In this document: positions 1 to 6,162 of the stretch, piece after piece
Position numbering within the stretch: the stretch's first letter is position 1
How the letters are laid out: the number at the start of each line of letters is the position of its first letter
Assembly (NCBI GenBank): GCA_025454275.1
Contig: JALOOS010000068.1
Location: 1-8,820 of the forward strand
Length of the DNA: 8,820 bases
Reading direction: 5' to 3'
Origin: Desulfobacterales bacterium
Lineage (GTDB): Bacteria > Desulfobacterota > Desulfobacteria > Desulfobacterales > SpSt-501
Position numbers and translations under genes: made by a program
Notes under the pieces: generated by a model
What the model saw: only the letters and a program-made list of their open reading frames with translations
Databases searched by the model: none
Told to the model about the DNA's origin: nothing

Positions 1-990
1 CTGCGACGGATCCTCATCCTGATTCCGACCCTGCTGGGGGTCTCGATCATCATTTTCCTGATGCTCCACCTCACCCCCGGCGACCCGGCCGAGCTCCTTT
101 TGGGCGAGCGCGCCTCGAACGAGGCGCTCGCCGCCATGCGCGAACACCTGGGGCTGAACAAGCCGCTCTACGTCCAGTACGGGCTGTTTTTGAAGCGGCT
201 GGTCACCTTCGACCTGGGCGAGACCATCTGGACCCGGCAGAAGGTCTGGATCGAGATCCGCCAGCGCTTCCCGGCCACGATCGAGCTCTCGGTCGCCGCG
301 CTCTTCATCAGCTGCACCCTGGGGATGATCTTCGGGATCATCTCCGCCACCAAGCAGTATTCGATCTTCGACTATCTCAGCATGCTCGGGGCCCTGGTGG
401 GGGTCTCGATGCCGATCTTCTGGCTGGGGCTGGTCTTCATGCTGATCTTCGCGGTGAACCTGGGGTGGCTGCCGATCTCCGGGCGGCTGAGCATCGGGGT
501 GAATCTCGAGGTGATCACCAATTTCTACCTTCTCGATTCGATCCTCACGCGCAACTGGGAGGCACTGCGCAACGCGGCCTGGCACCTCATCATGCCGGCC
601 TTCACCCTATCCACCATCCCGACCGCCATCGTGGCCCGCATGACGCGCTCCTCCATGCTCGAGGTGCTGCGCCAGGACTACATCAAGACGGCCAAGGCCA
701 AGGGGCTCTCCCAGTTCAAGGTCATTTTCAAGCACGCGCTGCGCAACGCCCTGATCCCGGTCGTGACGACGATCGGCCTGCAGTTCGGGGTTCTCCTGGG
801 CGGGGCCATCCTGACCGAGACCATCTTCGCCTGGCCGGGGGTGGGCAAGTGGATGTACGACGCGGTGATGCAGCGCGACTACATGGTGATCCAGAACGGC
901 ACCCTCTTCATCGCCGGGCTCTTCGTCGTCATCAACCTGGCGGTGGACGTGCTCTACGCGGTGATCAACCCGCGGATCAGCGTCAAATGA
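1..990 (+). CDS. dppB: Dipeptide/oligopeptide ABC transporter permease DppB-like (5' partial)
   Basis: This is the first inner-membrane permease of a peptide-type (Dpp/Opp/Nik) ABC importer; it forms half of the translocation channel. The frame is open from base 1 with no start codon before the first conserved helix (LRRILILIPTLLGVSIIIFL), so the gene begins just upstream and probably only a few residues are missing; 329 residues are visible. The family N-terminal signature LTPGDPA is at visible residues 24-30. About six hydrophobic segments follow. The EAA coupling loop that contacts the ATPase lies at about residues 226-254 (DYIKTAKAKGL...RNALIPVV), and the C-terminal block ETIFAWPGVGKWMYDAV is typical of DppB/GsiC. 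Downstream lie dppC, dppD and dppF on the same strand. Family assignment is secure, but dipeptide specificity is inferred from similarity. Oligopeptide, glutathione or nickel import cannot be excluded because the binding protein is not visible. Confidence 0.93.
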   Translation: MRRILILIPTLLGVSIIIFLMLHLTPGDPAELLLGERASNEALAAMREHLGLNKPLYVQYGLFLKRLVTFDLGETIWTRQKVWIEIRQRFPATIELSVAALFISCTLGMIFGIISATKQYSIFDYLSMLGALVGVSMPIFWLGLVFMLIFAVNLGWLPISGRLSIGVNLEVITNFYLLDSILTRNWEALRNAAWHLIMPAFTLSTIPTAIVARMTRSSMLEVLRQDYIKTAKAKGLSQFKVIFKHALRNALIPVVTTIGLQFGVLLGGAILTETIFAWPGVGKWMYDAVMQRDYMVIQNGTLFIAGLFVVINLAVDVLYAVINPRISVK

Positions 991-1004
991 AAGCAAAGGG
1001 CATG

Positions 1005-1073
1005 GAGCAGAGGGTTTGGAACAATTACAACACAAGCCTTTTTCAAGCATTTGACCCTATGCCCTCTGCGCTC
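1005..1073. repeat. Imperfect inverted repeat with AT-rich loop
   Basis: GAGCAGAGGG at 1005-1014 pairs with CCCTCTGCGCTC at 1062-1073, leaving a 2-base bulge (CG at 1069-1070) and enclosing a loop of about 47 bases that is much richer in A and T than the surrounding genes. A second overlapping pairing, GGGCAT (998-1003) with ATGCCC (1059-1064), is also possible. No T-run follows the right arm, so it is not a standard intrinsic terminator. It looks like a copy of a dispersed intergenic repeat, but other copies would have to be found elsewhere in the genome to show that. Confidence 0.5.
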
Positions 1074-1090
1074 TGCCATTAAGCAACTGC

Positions 1091-1112
1091 GCACGGCATA
1101 CGGTGCACGGCA
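1091..1112. repeat. Short direct repeat GCACGGCA, 14-base period
   Basis: GCACGGCA occurs at 1091-1098 and again at 1105-1112, separated by TACGGT. The same letters recur imperfectly around it, giving a low-complexity patch inside the dppB-dppC spacer. No function is evident. Confidence 0.45.
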
Positions 1113-1142
1113 CAGGGTGACGGCCATTTGCTCCCTGCCGTC

Positions 1143-1187
1143 GACTCAACGGACTCGACAGACTCAATAGACCCAATAGACTCGATG
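1143..1187. repeat. Tandem repeat, five 9-base units (consensus GACTCAATA)
   Basis: The five consecutive units are GACTCAACG, GACTCGACA, GACTCAATA, GACCCAATA and GACTCGATG, with no gaps and an exact 9-base period. The last unit contains an ATG (1185-1187) that is in frame with dppC. Because 9 is a multiple of 3, the array is open in the dppC frame and would read as acidic DST/DSI triplets, which can mislead gene callers into extending dppC upstream to 1128. It most likely lies outside the coding sequence. Confidence 0.85.
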
Positions 1188-1217
1188 ACTCCTAAACATC
1201 CCGAAGAGCGCCACCCG

Positions 1218-2066
1218 ATGCTCGACCAGCTGGCGCAGCTGTGGCGGAACAAGACCGCCGTGGCCGGCCTGATCGTGATCACGCTATTCACGCTGAGCGG
1301 GATCTTCGCCCCGGCGATCAGCCCCCACGACCCGATCGAGACCGCCCTCTACGACCAGCTCAAGCCGCCGGCCTGGAGCGAGGGGGGCTCGACGAAGAAC
1401 CTCCTCGGCACCGACGACCTGGGCCGGGACATCCTCTCACGGATCATCTACGGCGCGCGCGTCTCGCTGCTCGTGGCCGTGGTGAGTGTGGGGCTCGCCT
1501 TCTGCTTCGGGACCCTGATCGGCAGCGTCTCGGGCTACTACAAGGGCCGGCTCGACAACCTCGTCATGCGCGGGATCGACATCATCCTCTCCTTTCCCTA
1601 CATCCTGCTCGCCATCGTGATCGTGGCCTACCTGGGCCCCAGCCTGCAGAACGCCATGCTCGCCATCGCCATCACCTATGTCCCGCGCTTCGCGCGCATC
1701 GTGCGGGCGAGCGTCCTCGAGGAGTGCGAAAAGGACTACGTCCTGGCGGCCCGGGCCATCGGCGCCCGCGACCTCAGGATCATCTTCATCGCGATCCTGC
1801 CCAACTGCATGGGCCCCCTGATCGTCCAGACCACGCTGAGCTTCGCCTCGGCGATCCTGGATGCGGCCGCGCTGAGCTTCCTCGGGCTGGGGGCCCAGCC
1901 GCCCACCCCCGAGTGGGGGGCCGACATCGCCCGCAGCCGGGCGCTCATCCTGCGCGCCTCCTGGGTGATGACCTTTCCGGGGCTCGCCATCCTCGGGGCG
2001 GTGCTCGGCTTCAACCTCCTGGGCGACGGGCTGCGCGACGCGCTCGACCCCCGGCTGAGGGACTGA
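1218..2066 (+). CDS. dppC: Dipeptide/oligopeptide ABC transporter permease DppC-like
   Basis: This is the second membrane permease, pairing with DppB to form the import channel. From the ATG at 1218 it is 282 residues. It has an N-terminal helix at about 14-34, the family motif LGTDDLGRD at 63-71, further helices, an EAA loop at about 173-200 (DYVLAARAIGARDLRI...LPNCMGP), and the near-invariant DppC tail containing GAQPPTPEWG (225-234) and GDGLRDALDPRL (269-280). I prefer 1218 because GAAGAG lies 9 bases upstream and homologs begin close to this point. ATG 1185 (11 residues longer) is in the last repeat unit and has no visible ribosome site; a start at 1128 would translate the tandem repeat. 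The dppD start follows 5 bases after the stop. Family call is firm; the exact start is moderately sure. Confidence 0.92.
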   Translation: MLDQLAQLWRNKTAVAGLIVITLFTLSGIFAPAISPHDPIETALYDQLKPPAWSEGGSTKNLLGTDDLGRDILSRIIYGARVSLLVAVVSVGLAFCFGTLIGSVSGYYKGRLDNLVMRGIDIILSFPYILLAIVIVAYLGPSLQNAMLAIAITYVPRFARIVRASVLEECEKDYVLAARAIGARDLRIIFIAILPNCMGPLIVQTTLSFASAILDAAALSFLGLGAQPPTPEWGADIARSRALILRASWVMTFPGLAILGAVLGFNLLGDGLRDALDPRLRD

Positions 2067-2071
2067 CCCCG

Positions 2072-3049
2072 ATGGCCGCCGCCCCCCTGCTCGAGATCAA
2101 GAACCTGCGGACCTACTTTTCGGTCCGCGGGCACACCGCCAAGGCGGTCGACGATGTCAGCCTCACCATCCAGCCCGGCCAGACCCTCGGGCTCGTGGGC
2201 GAGTCGGGCTGCGGCAAGAGCGTCACGGCCCACTCCATCATGCGTCTGATCCCCAGCCCGCCGGGGTGGATCGCCGGGGGGGAGATCCGCTTCGAGGGGC
2301 AAGACCTCGCCCGGCTCTCCGAGGCCCGCATGCGGCGGATCCGCGGCAACCGGATCTCGATGATCTTCCAGGAGCCGATGACATCCCTCAACCCCACCTA
2401 CCCGGTCGGGGACCAGGTCGGAGAGGTGCTCCGCCTGCACACCCGTCTCGGCCGGGCGGAGGTGCGCGAACGCTCGATCGAGATGTTCAAGCTGGTCGGG
2501 ATCCCGGCGCCCGAAAAACGGATCGACGACTACCCGCACCAGATGAGCGGGGGGATGCGCCAGCGCGTCATGATCGCCATGGCCCTCGCCTGCTCGCCGC
2601 AGCTCATGATCGCCGATGAGCCCACGACGGCGCTCGATGTCACCATCCAGGCCCAGATCCTGGACCTCATGAACCAGCTCAAGCGGGAGACCGGGGCGGC
2701 GATCCTCTTCATCACCCACGACCTGGGGGTGATCGCGGAGATGTCCCAGCATGTCGCCGTGATGTACGCCGGCCGCATGATGGAGTACGCCGACGCCCGC
2801 TCCCTCTACCGCGACCCCAAAAATCCCTACACCGTGGGCCTGCTGGGGTCGATCCCGGTGCTCGGGCGGGAGGCGGCGGGCGGACGCCTGAGAACCATCC
2901 CCGGCGTGGTGCCCTCCCTGCTCCAGCTGCCGCAAGGCTGCCTCTTCAGCGACCGCTGCCCGGATGTCTTCGCGGAGTGCCGGAGCGTGGCCCCGGCCAT
3001 GGTGCCGGTCGGCGAGAACCACTGGGTGAGGTGCCTGAAGTATGCCTGA
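2072..3049 (+). CDS. dppD: Peptide ABC transporter ATP-binding protein DppD-like
   Basis: This is one of the two cytoplasmic ATPases that power the importer. It has 325 residues, the usual family length. Motifs in order: Walker A GESGCGKS at 43-50, Q-loop Q100, ABC signature SGGMRQR at 159-165, Walker B LMIADEP at 178-184, and H-loop H216. The C-terminal oligopeptide-transporter extension carries four cysteines at 290, 296, 303 and 321. Related Opp/Dpp ATPases have been reported to bind a 4Fe-4S cluster at such cysteines, so a cluster here is a reasonable inference. The ATG at 2072 has GAGGGA (2057-2062) upstream. The gene starts 5 bases after dppC and overlaps dppF by 8 bases, implying co-translation. 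All catalytic residues are present, so it should be active. Confidence 0.95.
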   Translation: MAAAPLLEIKNLRTYFSVRGHTAKAVDDVSLTIQPGQTLGLVGESGCGKSVTAHSIMRLIPSPPGWIAGGEIRFEGQDLARLSEARMRRIRGNRISMIFQEPMTSLNPTYPVGDQVGEVLRLHTRLGRAEVRERSIEMFKLVGIPAPEKRIDDYPHQMSGGMRQRVMIAMALACSPQLMIADEPTTALDVTIQAQILDLMNQLKRETGAAILFITHDLGVIAEMSQHVAVMYAGRMMEYADARSLYRDPKNPYTVGLLGSIPVLGREAAGGRLRTIPGVVPSLLQLPQGCLFSDRCPDVFAECRSVAPAMVPVGENHWVRCLKYA

Positions 3050-4046
3050 GCCGCGCACGGAATCCCCCGTCCTCCTCGATGCCCGCGGCATCGTCAAACA
3101 CTATCCCATCAAGGGGGGGGTGTTCCTGAAGCAGGTGGCGGCGGTCCGGGCGGTGGACGGGGTGAGCCTTGCGATCGGCGAGGGGGAGACCGTCGGCCTG
3201 GTGGGGGAGAGCGGCTGCGGCAAAACCACCTTCGGGCGGGTCATCCTGCGCCTCGAAGAGCCGACCGCCGGCGATATCGCCTTCCAGGGCCGGAGCATCC
3301 GCGACTGCTCCAAAAACGAGATGCAGGCCCTGCGGCGGGAGATGCAGATCATCTTCCAGGACCCTTTCTCATCCCTCAACCCCCGCAAGCCCGTCGGCCA
3401 GATCATCGGCGAGCCCTTGCTCGTTCACGGGGTCAACAGCCGCCGGGAGCGGGAGGAGCGGGTGCTGGAGCTGCTGGAGGTGGTGGGGCTGCGCCGGGAG
3501 CACATGCGGCGCTACCCGCACCAGTTCTCCGGCGGGCAGCGCCAGCGGATCGGGGTCGCCCGGGCGCTGGCGCTCAGGCCCAGGCTCGTGGTGTGCGACG
3601 AGGCCGTCTCGGCCCTGGACGTCTCGATCCAGGCCCAGGTGATCAACCTGCTCAAGGACCTGCAGCAGGATTTCGGGCTGACCTATCTTTTCATCTCCCA
3701 CGATCTGAGCGTCGTGGAGCACGTGAGCGACCGGGTCGCAGTGATGTACCTGGGGAAGATCGTCGAGATCGCCCCAAGCAAGGCGCTCTACCTGGAGCCG
3801 CTCCATCCTTACACCCAGGCCCTGCTCTCGGCCGTGCCGATCCCGGACCCCTCCCTGCAGCGGCCCGGCCGGATCATCCTGAAGGGGGACGTCCCGAGCC
3901 CCATCGACCCGCCGTCCGGCTGCCGCTTCCACCCCCGCTGCCGCTACGCCGAGGGCGTGTGCGCCGAACGCGAGCCGGAGCTGAGCGAGGTCCGCGCCCG
4001 GCACTGGGCCGCCTGTCATTACGCCGGGCAGGCCGGCCGCAGCTGA
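3042..4046 (+). CDS. dppF: Peptide ABC transporter ATP-binding protein DppF-like
   Basis: This is the second ATPase of the importer, expected to form a heterodimer with DppD under the DppB-DppC channel. It has 334 residues. Walker A GESGCGKT is at 55-62, Q-loop Q106, signature SGGQRQR at 163-169, Walker B LVVCDEA at 182-188 and H-loop H220. The residue after the Walker B glutamate is Ala, with EAVSALDVS following, as is usual in DppF/OppF. The C-terminal extension again has four cysteines, at 294, 300, 307 and 325, with spacing like DppD. The ATG at 3042 lies inside the dppD 3' end and is preceded by GAGGTG (3028-3033) at 8 bases. It is the last gene of the visible operon; the next gene is convergent. 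No hairpin terminator is seen after it. Confidence 0.95.
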   Translation: MPEPRTESPVLLDARGIVKHYPIKGGVFLKQVAAVRAVDGVSLAIGEGETVGLVGESGCGKTTFGRVILRLEEPTAGDIAFQGRSIRDCSKNEMQALRREMQIIFQDPFSSLNPRKPVGQIIGEPLLVHGVNSRREREERVLELLEVVGLRREHMRRYPHQFSGGQRQRIGVARALALRPRLVVCDEAVSALDVSIQAQVINLLKDLQQDFGLTYLFISHDLSVVEHVSDRVAVMYLGKIVEIAPSKALYLEPLHPYTQALLSAVPIPDPSLQRPGRIILKGDVPSPIDPPSGCRFHPRCRYAEGVCAEREPELSEVRARHWAACHYAGQAGRS

Positions 4047-4070
4047 GCAATAACCTATCAAGAATAGCGG

Positions 4071-4601
4071 CTACTCCTCTCCCAAATCGGGCAGCCGGAC
4101 CAGCAGCACGGGCACCTTGGCGCGGCGCAGGATCCGCCGGCTGACGCTGCCGATGATGGCCGACTCCAGACGGCCGCGGGGGTGGTAGCCCATCACGATC
4201 AGATCGCTCTGCCGGGCCTCCGCCTCCTGCAGGATGCAGTCGACCGGGTCCCCCTGGGTCACCACGATCTCCTCCGATTTCAGCCCGGGCGCCTTGAACT
4301 GCTTCTGGGTTTCCGCGAGCATCTCCCCCAGCGCCTCGCGGATCATGGCCCCTTCGCGTTTCTTGCCGATCAGGATCTGCCGGATCTCCTGCTCGTGGGA
4401 CTGGCGCAGTTCCTCCCAGCGCTCGTCGCCGATAAAGGCCTGGAGGTAGGCGCTCTGGGAGGGGGAGGGGTCCTCCATGACATAGAGGATGGCGAGGTTC
4501 GCCCCGTACTGGTTGGCCAGGCTCAGGGCGTACATGAAGGCACGGCGCGCCTGCTTGGAGAGGTCGGTGGTGAAGAGGATGTTCCTGATTTCGGGGACCA
4601 T
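4071..4601 (-). CDS. Single-domain universal stress protein (UspA family)
   Basis: This is a cytoplasmic universal stress protein of 176 residues. It begins with the family strand MVPEIRNILFTTDLS and ends with the family block IIGSVSRRILRRAKVPVLLVR (149-169). An insertion of about 20-30 residues in the middle (about 55-95) is charged and probably helical. The ATP-binding motif G-x2-G-x9-G-S is altered: G138-Y-H-P141 replaces the second glycine with proline, while G151-S152 is intact, so nucleotide binding is uncertain. I chose the ATG at 4601 because AAAGGAG sits 6 bases upstream; an upstream in-frame ATG at 4652 would add 17 residues unlike the family. It is the last gene of the Usp-PsiE-Usp cluster and ends 24 bases from the convergent dppF stop. 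Usp proteins generally aid survival under starvation or stress; the exact role is unknown. Confidence 0.9.
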   Translation of the reverse strand: MVPEIRNILFTTDLSKQARRAFMYALSLANQYGANLAILYVMEDPSPSQSAYLQAFIGDERWEELRQSHEQEIRQILIGKKREGAMIREALGEMLAETQKQFKAPGLKSEEIVVTQGDPVDCILQEAEARQSDLIVMGYHPRGRLESAIIGSVSRRILRRAKVPVLLVRLPDLGEE

Positions 4602-4607
4602 GGGCTT

Positions 4608-4614
4608 CTCCTTT
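4608..4614 (-). promoter_or_regulatory. Ribosome binding site AAAGGAG of the single-domain Usp
   Basis: AAAGGAG on the - strand lies 6 bases before the ATG at 4601. It is the clearest Shine-Dalgarno sequence in this cluster and decides the start over the upstream ATG at 4652. Confidence 0.8.
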
Positions 4615-4648
4615 CCGTGTGAGGTTGCACCCCTTGATAATTCCGAAT

Positions 4649-5092
4649 TCATTCGGGCAGATGCCGCGCAGAATGGTGCGATGTCGACATGGCGCGCTTG
4701 ACGAAATAGTAACCGACTGAAAGGGCCAGGATGATGGCGGCGATCCCGACCAGCCGCAGGGGGTCGAGGTCCCGGACCTCGAGGATGATCACCTTGCGGG
4801 CGATGGCGATCATGGCCACGAGGAAGACGACCTCCACGTGCAGCGAATCGTCCGTGAGGTAGGCGCGGATCGACTCCAAGAGCTCGAGCGCGATCAGGAT
4901 CATCATGAAAAATCCGAAGATGGCGAAGAGATTGTCGATGCCGAGCAGGAAGGCGGGGGGGGCGAGCAGCTCCTGGACCAGGATGACCAGCAGCTCGACG
5001 GTCGACACCGCCACCGTGAACATCATCATCAGGATCAAGGCCAAAACGACGCCCCGGGAGAAGCGGCGCAGATAATCGGGCATTCGGGTCAT
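4649..5092 (-). CDS. PsiE-family (phosphate-starvation-inducible E) inner-membrane protein
   Basis: This is a small integral membrane protein of 147 residues with four predicted helices at about 14-40, 53-72, 85-104 and 113-131. The segment HVEVVFLVAMIAIARKVIIL (85-104) and the preceding LELLESIRAYL are characteristic of the PsiE family, whose E. coli member is induced by phosphate starvation; biochemical function is not established. The ATG at 5092 overlaps the upstream gene's TGA as ATGA (5092-5089), suggesting translational coupling. A GTG at 5104 would add four residues and is less likely. It lies between two universal stress protein genes with a 47-base gap to the next start, so co-expression with them is likely. 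A role in stress physiology is inferred only from this context. Confidence 0.85.
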   Translation of the reverse strand: MTRMPDYLRRFSRGVVLALILMMMFTVAVSTVELLVILVQELLAPPAFLLGIDNLFAIFGFFMMILIALELLESIRAYLTDDSLHVEVVFLVAMIAIARKVIILEVRDLDPLRLVGIAAIILALSVGYYFVKRAMSTSHHSARHLPE

Positions 5093-6021
5093 GGCACCAT
5101 CCACAAGGCGGCGTCGCTGATCTCCCGGCTGACGGTGTAGGAGACCTTGCCGCCGAAAAAGGATTTATTGGTCCCGCGCCGGCCCATGACGATGGTCCCG
5201 AACTCCCCCTCGCGGGCGGCCTTTAAAATCGTCTCGCCGACGCTCATCAGGGTCGCGGCGGTGCGGGTCTCGATCTGCGCGGCGGTGAACCCCGCCTGGT
5301 TGAGCTTGGCGAGCGCGGCGGCGAAGAAGTCCTCCATGCAGCGGCGGTCGCCGCGGGTGACCAGGGCCTCCAGCTCGTCCCCCTGCTCCTGGTTGAAGTC
5401 GATTTCGCAGAAGTCCTGGAGCCGGGGCGTCACGTGAAAGAAGCAGACCCGGGCCTCGGGCACCCCGGAGAGGATGAAGGCCAGGTGATCCACCGCCCGC
5501 AAGGCGCTCTCCGAGCCGTCGACGGCCGCCATGACGCGGGTCGAGAAGACCTTGCCGTCCACCATCCAGACGGGGATGAGCGGGGAGTTCTCGATGATGT
5601 GGGCGGAGACGCTGCCCATGAAGAGTTTCTGCAGGCCGCCGATCCCCCGCCGGCCGATCAGGATGGCGTCGTAGAGGCCGCTCTGGGCGGTGTCGAGGAT
5701 GTCCTTGGCCACCCCCTGGTGGCGCGGCTGGGACAGGAGCTCGACCGCGGACTCGGCCACCCCCGCGCGCAGCATCACCTCCTTCAGGCCCGCCAGCAGC
5801 CCGTCGGAGGCCTCCGCGTTGCGGGCCATGATCTTTTTCAGCTCCGCCCGGGCCTGACCATCGCGCTTGGCCTCCTCCAGCAGAAACTGGGAGACCGGGG
5901 GGTGGACGTGGAAGAGGGTGAAGCCGAGCTCCGGGATGAGCGCATGCATGCGGACGGCATAATCGACGGCAGCGCGCGAATGGGGGGAGCGGTCGACTGC
6001 GACAAGGATCTTCTTCTGCAT
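5089..6021 (-). CDS. Tandem-domain universal stress protein (two Usp domains)
   Basis: This protein of 310 residues has two Usp domains, about 1-155 and 161-310. Domain 1 starts KKILVAVDRS and carries a canonical ATP-binding motif G123-x2-G126-x9-G136-S137 (GRRGIGGLQKLFMGS). Domain 2 restarts with RVMAAVDGSESALRAVDHL and has GRRGTNKSFFGGKVS (280-294), where the loop before the GGK-VS segment looks about two residues shorter than in common Usp sequences. The ATG at 6021 was chosen because GGAGG lies 8 bases upstream and the protein begins at the first strand of the fold; the frame is open further upstream but only as the antisense of lutA. It is the first gene of the cluster and shares a divergent intergenic region with lutA. 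The molecular role is unknown; stress survival is inferred from the family. Confidence 0.92.
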   Translation of the reverse strand: MQKKILVAVDRSPHSRAAVDYAVRMHALIPELGFTLFHVHPPVSQFLLEEAKRDGQARAELKKIMARNAEASDGLLAGLKEVMLRAGVAESAVELLSQPRHQGVAKDILDTAQSGLYDAILIGRRGIGGLQKLFMGSVSAHIIENSPLIPVWMVDGKVFSTRVMAAVDGSESALRAVDHLAFILSGVPEARVCFFHVTPRLQDFCEIDFNQEQGDELEALVTRGDRRCMEDFFAAALAKLNQAGFTAAQIETRTAATLMSVGETILKAAREGEFGTIVMGRRGTNKSFFGGKVSYTVSREISDAALWMVP

Positions 6022-6029
6022 GGGGGTTG

Positions 6030-6034
6030 CCTCC
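6030..6034 (-). promoter_or_regulatory. Ribosome binding site GGAGG of the tandem Usp
   Basis: GGAGG on the - strand lies 8 bases before the ATG at 6021. It fixes the start and argues against the much longer open frame that continues upstream through lutA antisense sequence. Confidence 0.8.
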
Positions 6035-6074
6035 AGGGGCAACAGGGCCTTTATTTCGGTCTGCGGATATGGTA

Positions 6075-6098
6075 AGCGGTGGGGTATCATAAACCGCT
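6075..6098. repeat. Inverted repeat AGCGGT-N12-ACCGCT
   Basis: Perfect 6-base arms, 6075-6080 and 6093-6098, flank a 12-base AT-richer centre. Dyads of this kind upstream of lut/lld operons often bind GntR-family regulators, but the sequence does not match an operator consensus that I know. It is either an operator candidate or part of a larger RNA fold with the hairpin at 6110-6162. Confidence 0.4.
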
Positions 6099-6109
6099 GC
6101 AATTCACAA

Positions 6110-6162
6110 GCAGGCGGTGGAGCTTCGGCCGCACCGCTTCCCGGTGCGGCAAGACCGCCTGC
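6110..6162 (+). promoter_or_regulatory. Nested hairpin ending at the lutA start codon
   Basis: The outer stem GCAGGCGGT (6110-6118) pairs with ACCGCCTGC (6154-6162). The inner stem GCCGCACCG (6128-6136) pairs with CGGTGCGGC (6142-6150) around a CTTCC loop. Between them CTT (6123-6125) can pair with AAG (6151-6153). Both main stems are perfect 9-mers and GC-rich. The right foot ends one base before the lutA ATG (6163), and no Shine-Dalgarno sequence is visible at the normal distance. The only GGAG (6119-6122) falls in a bulge on the left side. No T-run follows, so it is not an intrinsic terminator. A translational control element or a dispersed palindromic repeat are the two main readings. Confidence 0.65.

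Larger units (their letters stand above)
991..1217. other. Repeat-rich dppB-dppC spacer
   Basis: This gap of about 227 bases separates two genes that normally abut in dpp operons. I see no convincing gene in it. It holds an AT-rich stretch flanked by an imperfect inverted repeat (about 998-1077), two copies of GCACGGCA 14 bases apart, and a five-unit 9-base tandem repeat running up to a possible dppC start. Its composition contrasts with the GC-rich coding sequence on both sides. It could be mobile-like repeat DNA inserted into the operon or a site of mRNA processing; neither can be decided from sequence alone. Confidence 0.7.
6022..6162. promoter_or_regulatory. Divergent control region between the Usp cluster and lutABC
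   Basis: The 141 bases between the divergent starts must hold promoters for both transcripts. I could not identify a well-spaced -35/-10 pair with confidence; TATCAT at 6085-6090 (TATGAT-like on the other strand, 6087-6092) is a possible -10 but lacks a good -35. The region contains an inverted repeat AGCGGT/ACCGCT (6075-6080 and 6093-6098) that could be an operator for a lactate-responsive GntR-type regulator. A strong nested hairpin follows at 6110-6162. No regulator gene is visible in the window. Confidence 0.6.

Noticed and set aside
465..1082. Alternative + strand frame of 205 codons over dppB
   Set aside because: Out-of-frame shadow of dppB; composition is low-complexity and it has no domain.
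1128..1217. Upstream start of dppC at 1128
   Set aside because: The extra 30 residues would be encoded mostly by a tandem repeat, are unlike the family, and no ribosome site is seen there.
1736..3097. Long - strand open frame (453 codons) across dppC-dppD-dppF
   Set aside because: It is antisense to three clear transporter genes with intact motifs; the translation is Arg/Gly/Asp/His-rich without any recognizable domain, as expected for a shadow frame in GC-rich DNA.
3369..4061. - strand frame of 230 codons opposite dppF
   Set aside because: Antisense to an intact ABC ATPase with all motifs; no family features of its own.
4643..4656. Palindrome CCGAAT-TC-ATTCGG at the end of the psiE-like gene
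   Set aside because: Stem is only 5-6 bp with a tiny loop and no T-run; it overlaps the stop codon and is likely chance.
6110..6162. Intrinsic terminator
   Set aside because: No T-run follows either strand's stem, and the stem ends directly at a start codon.
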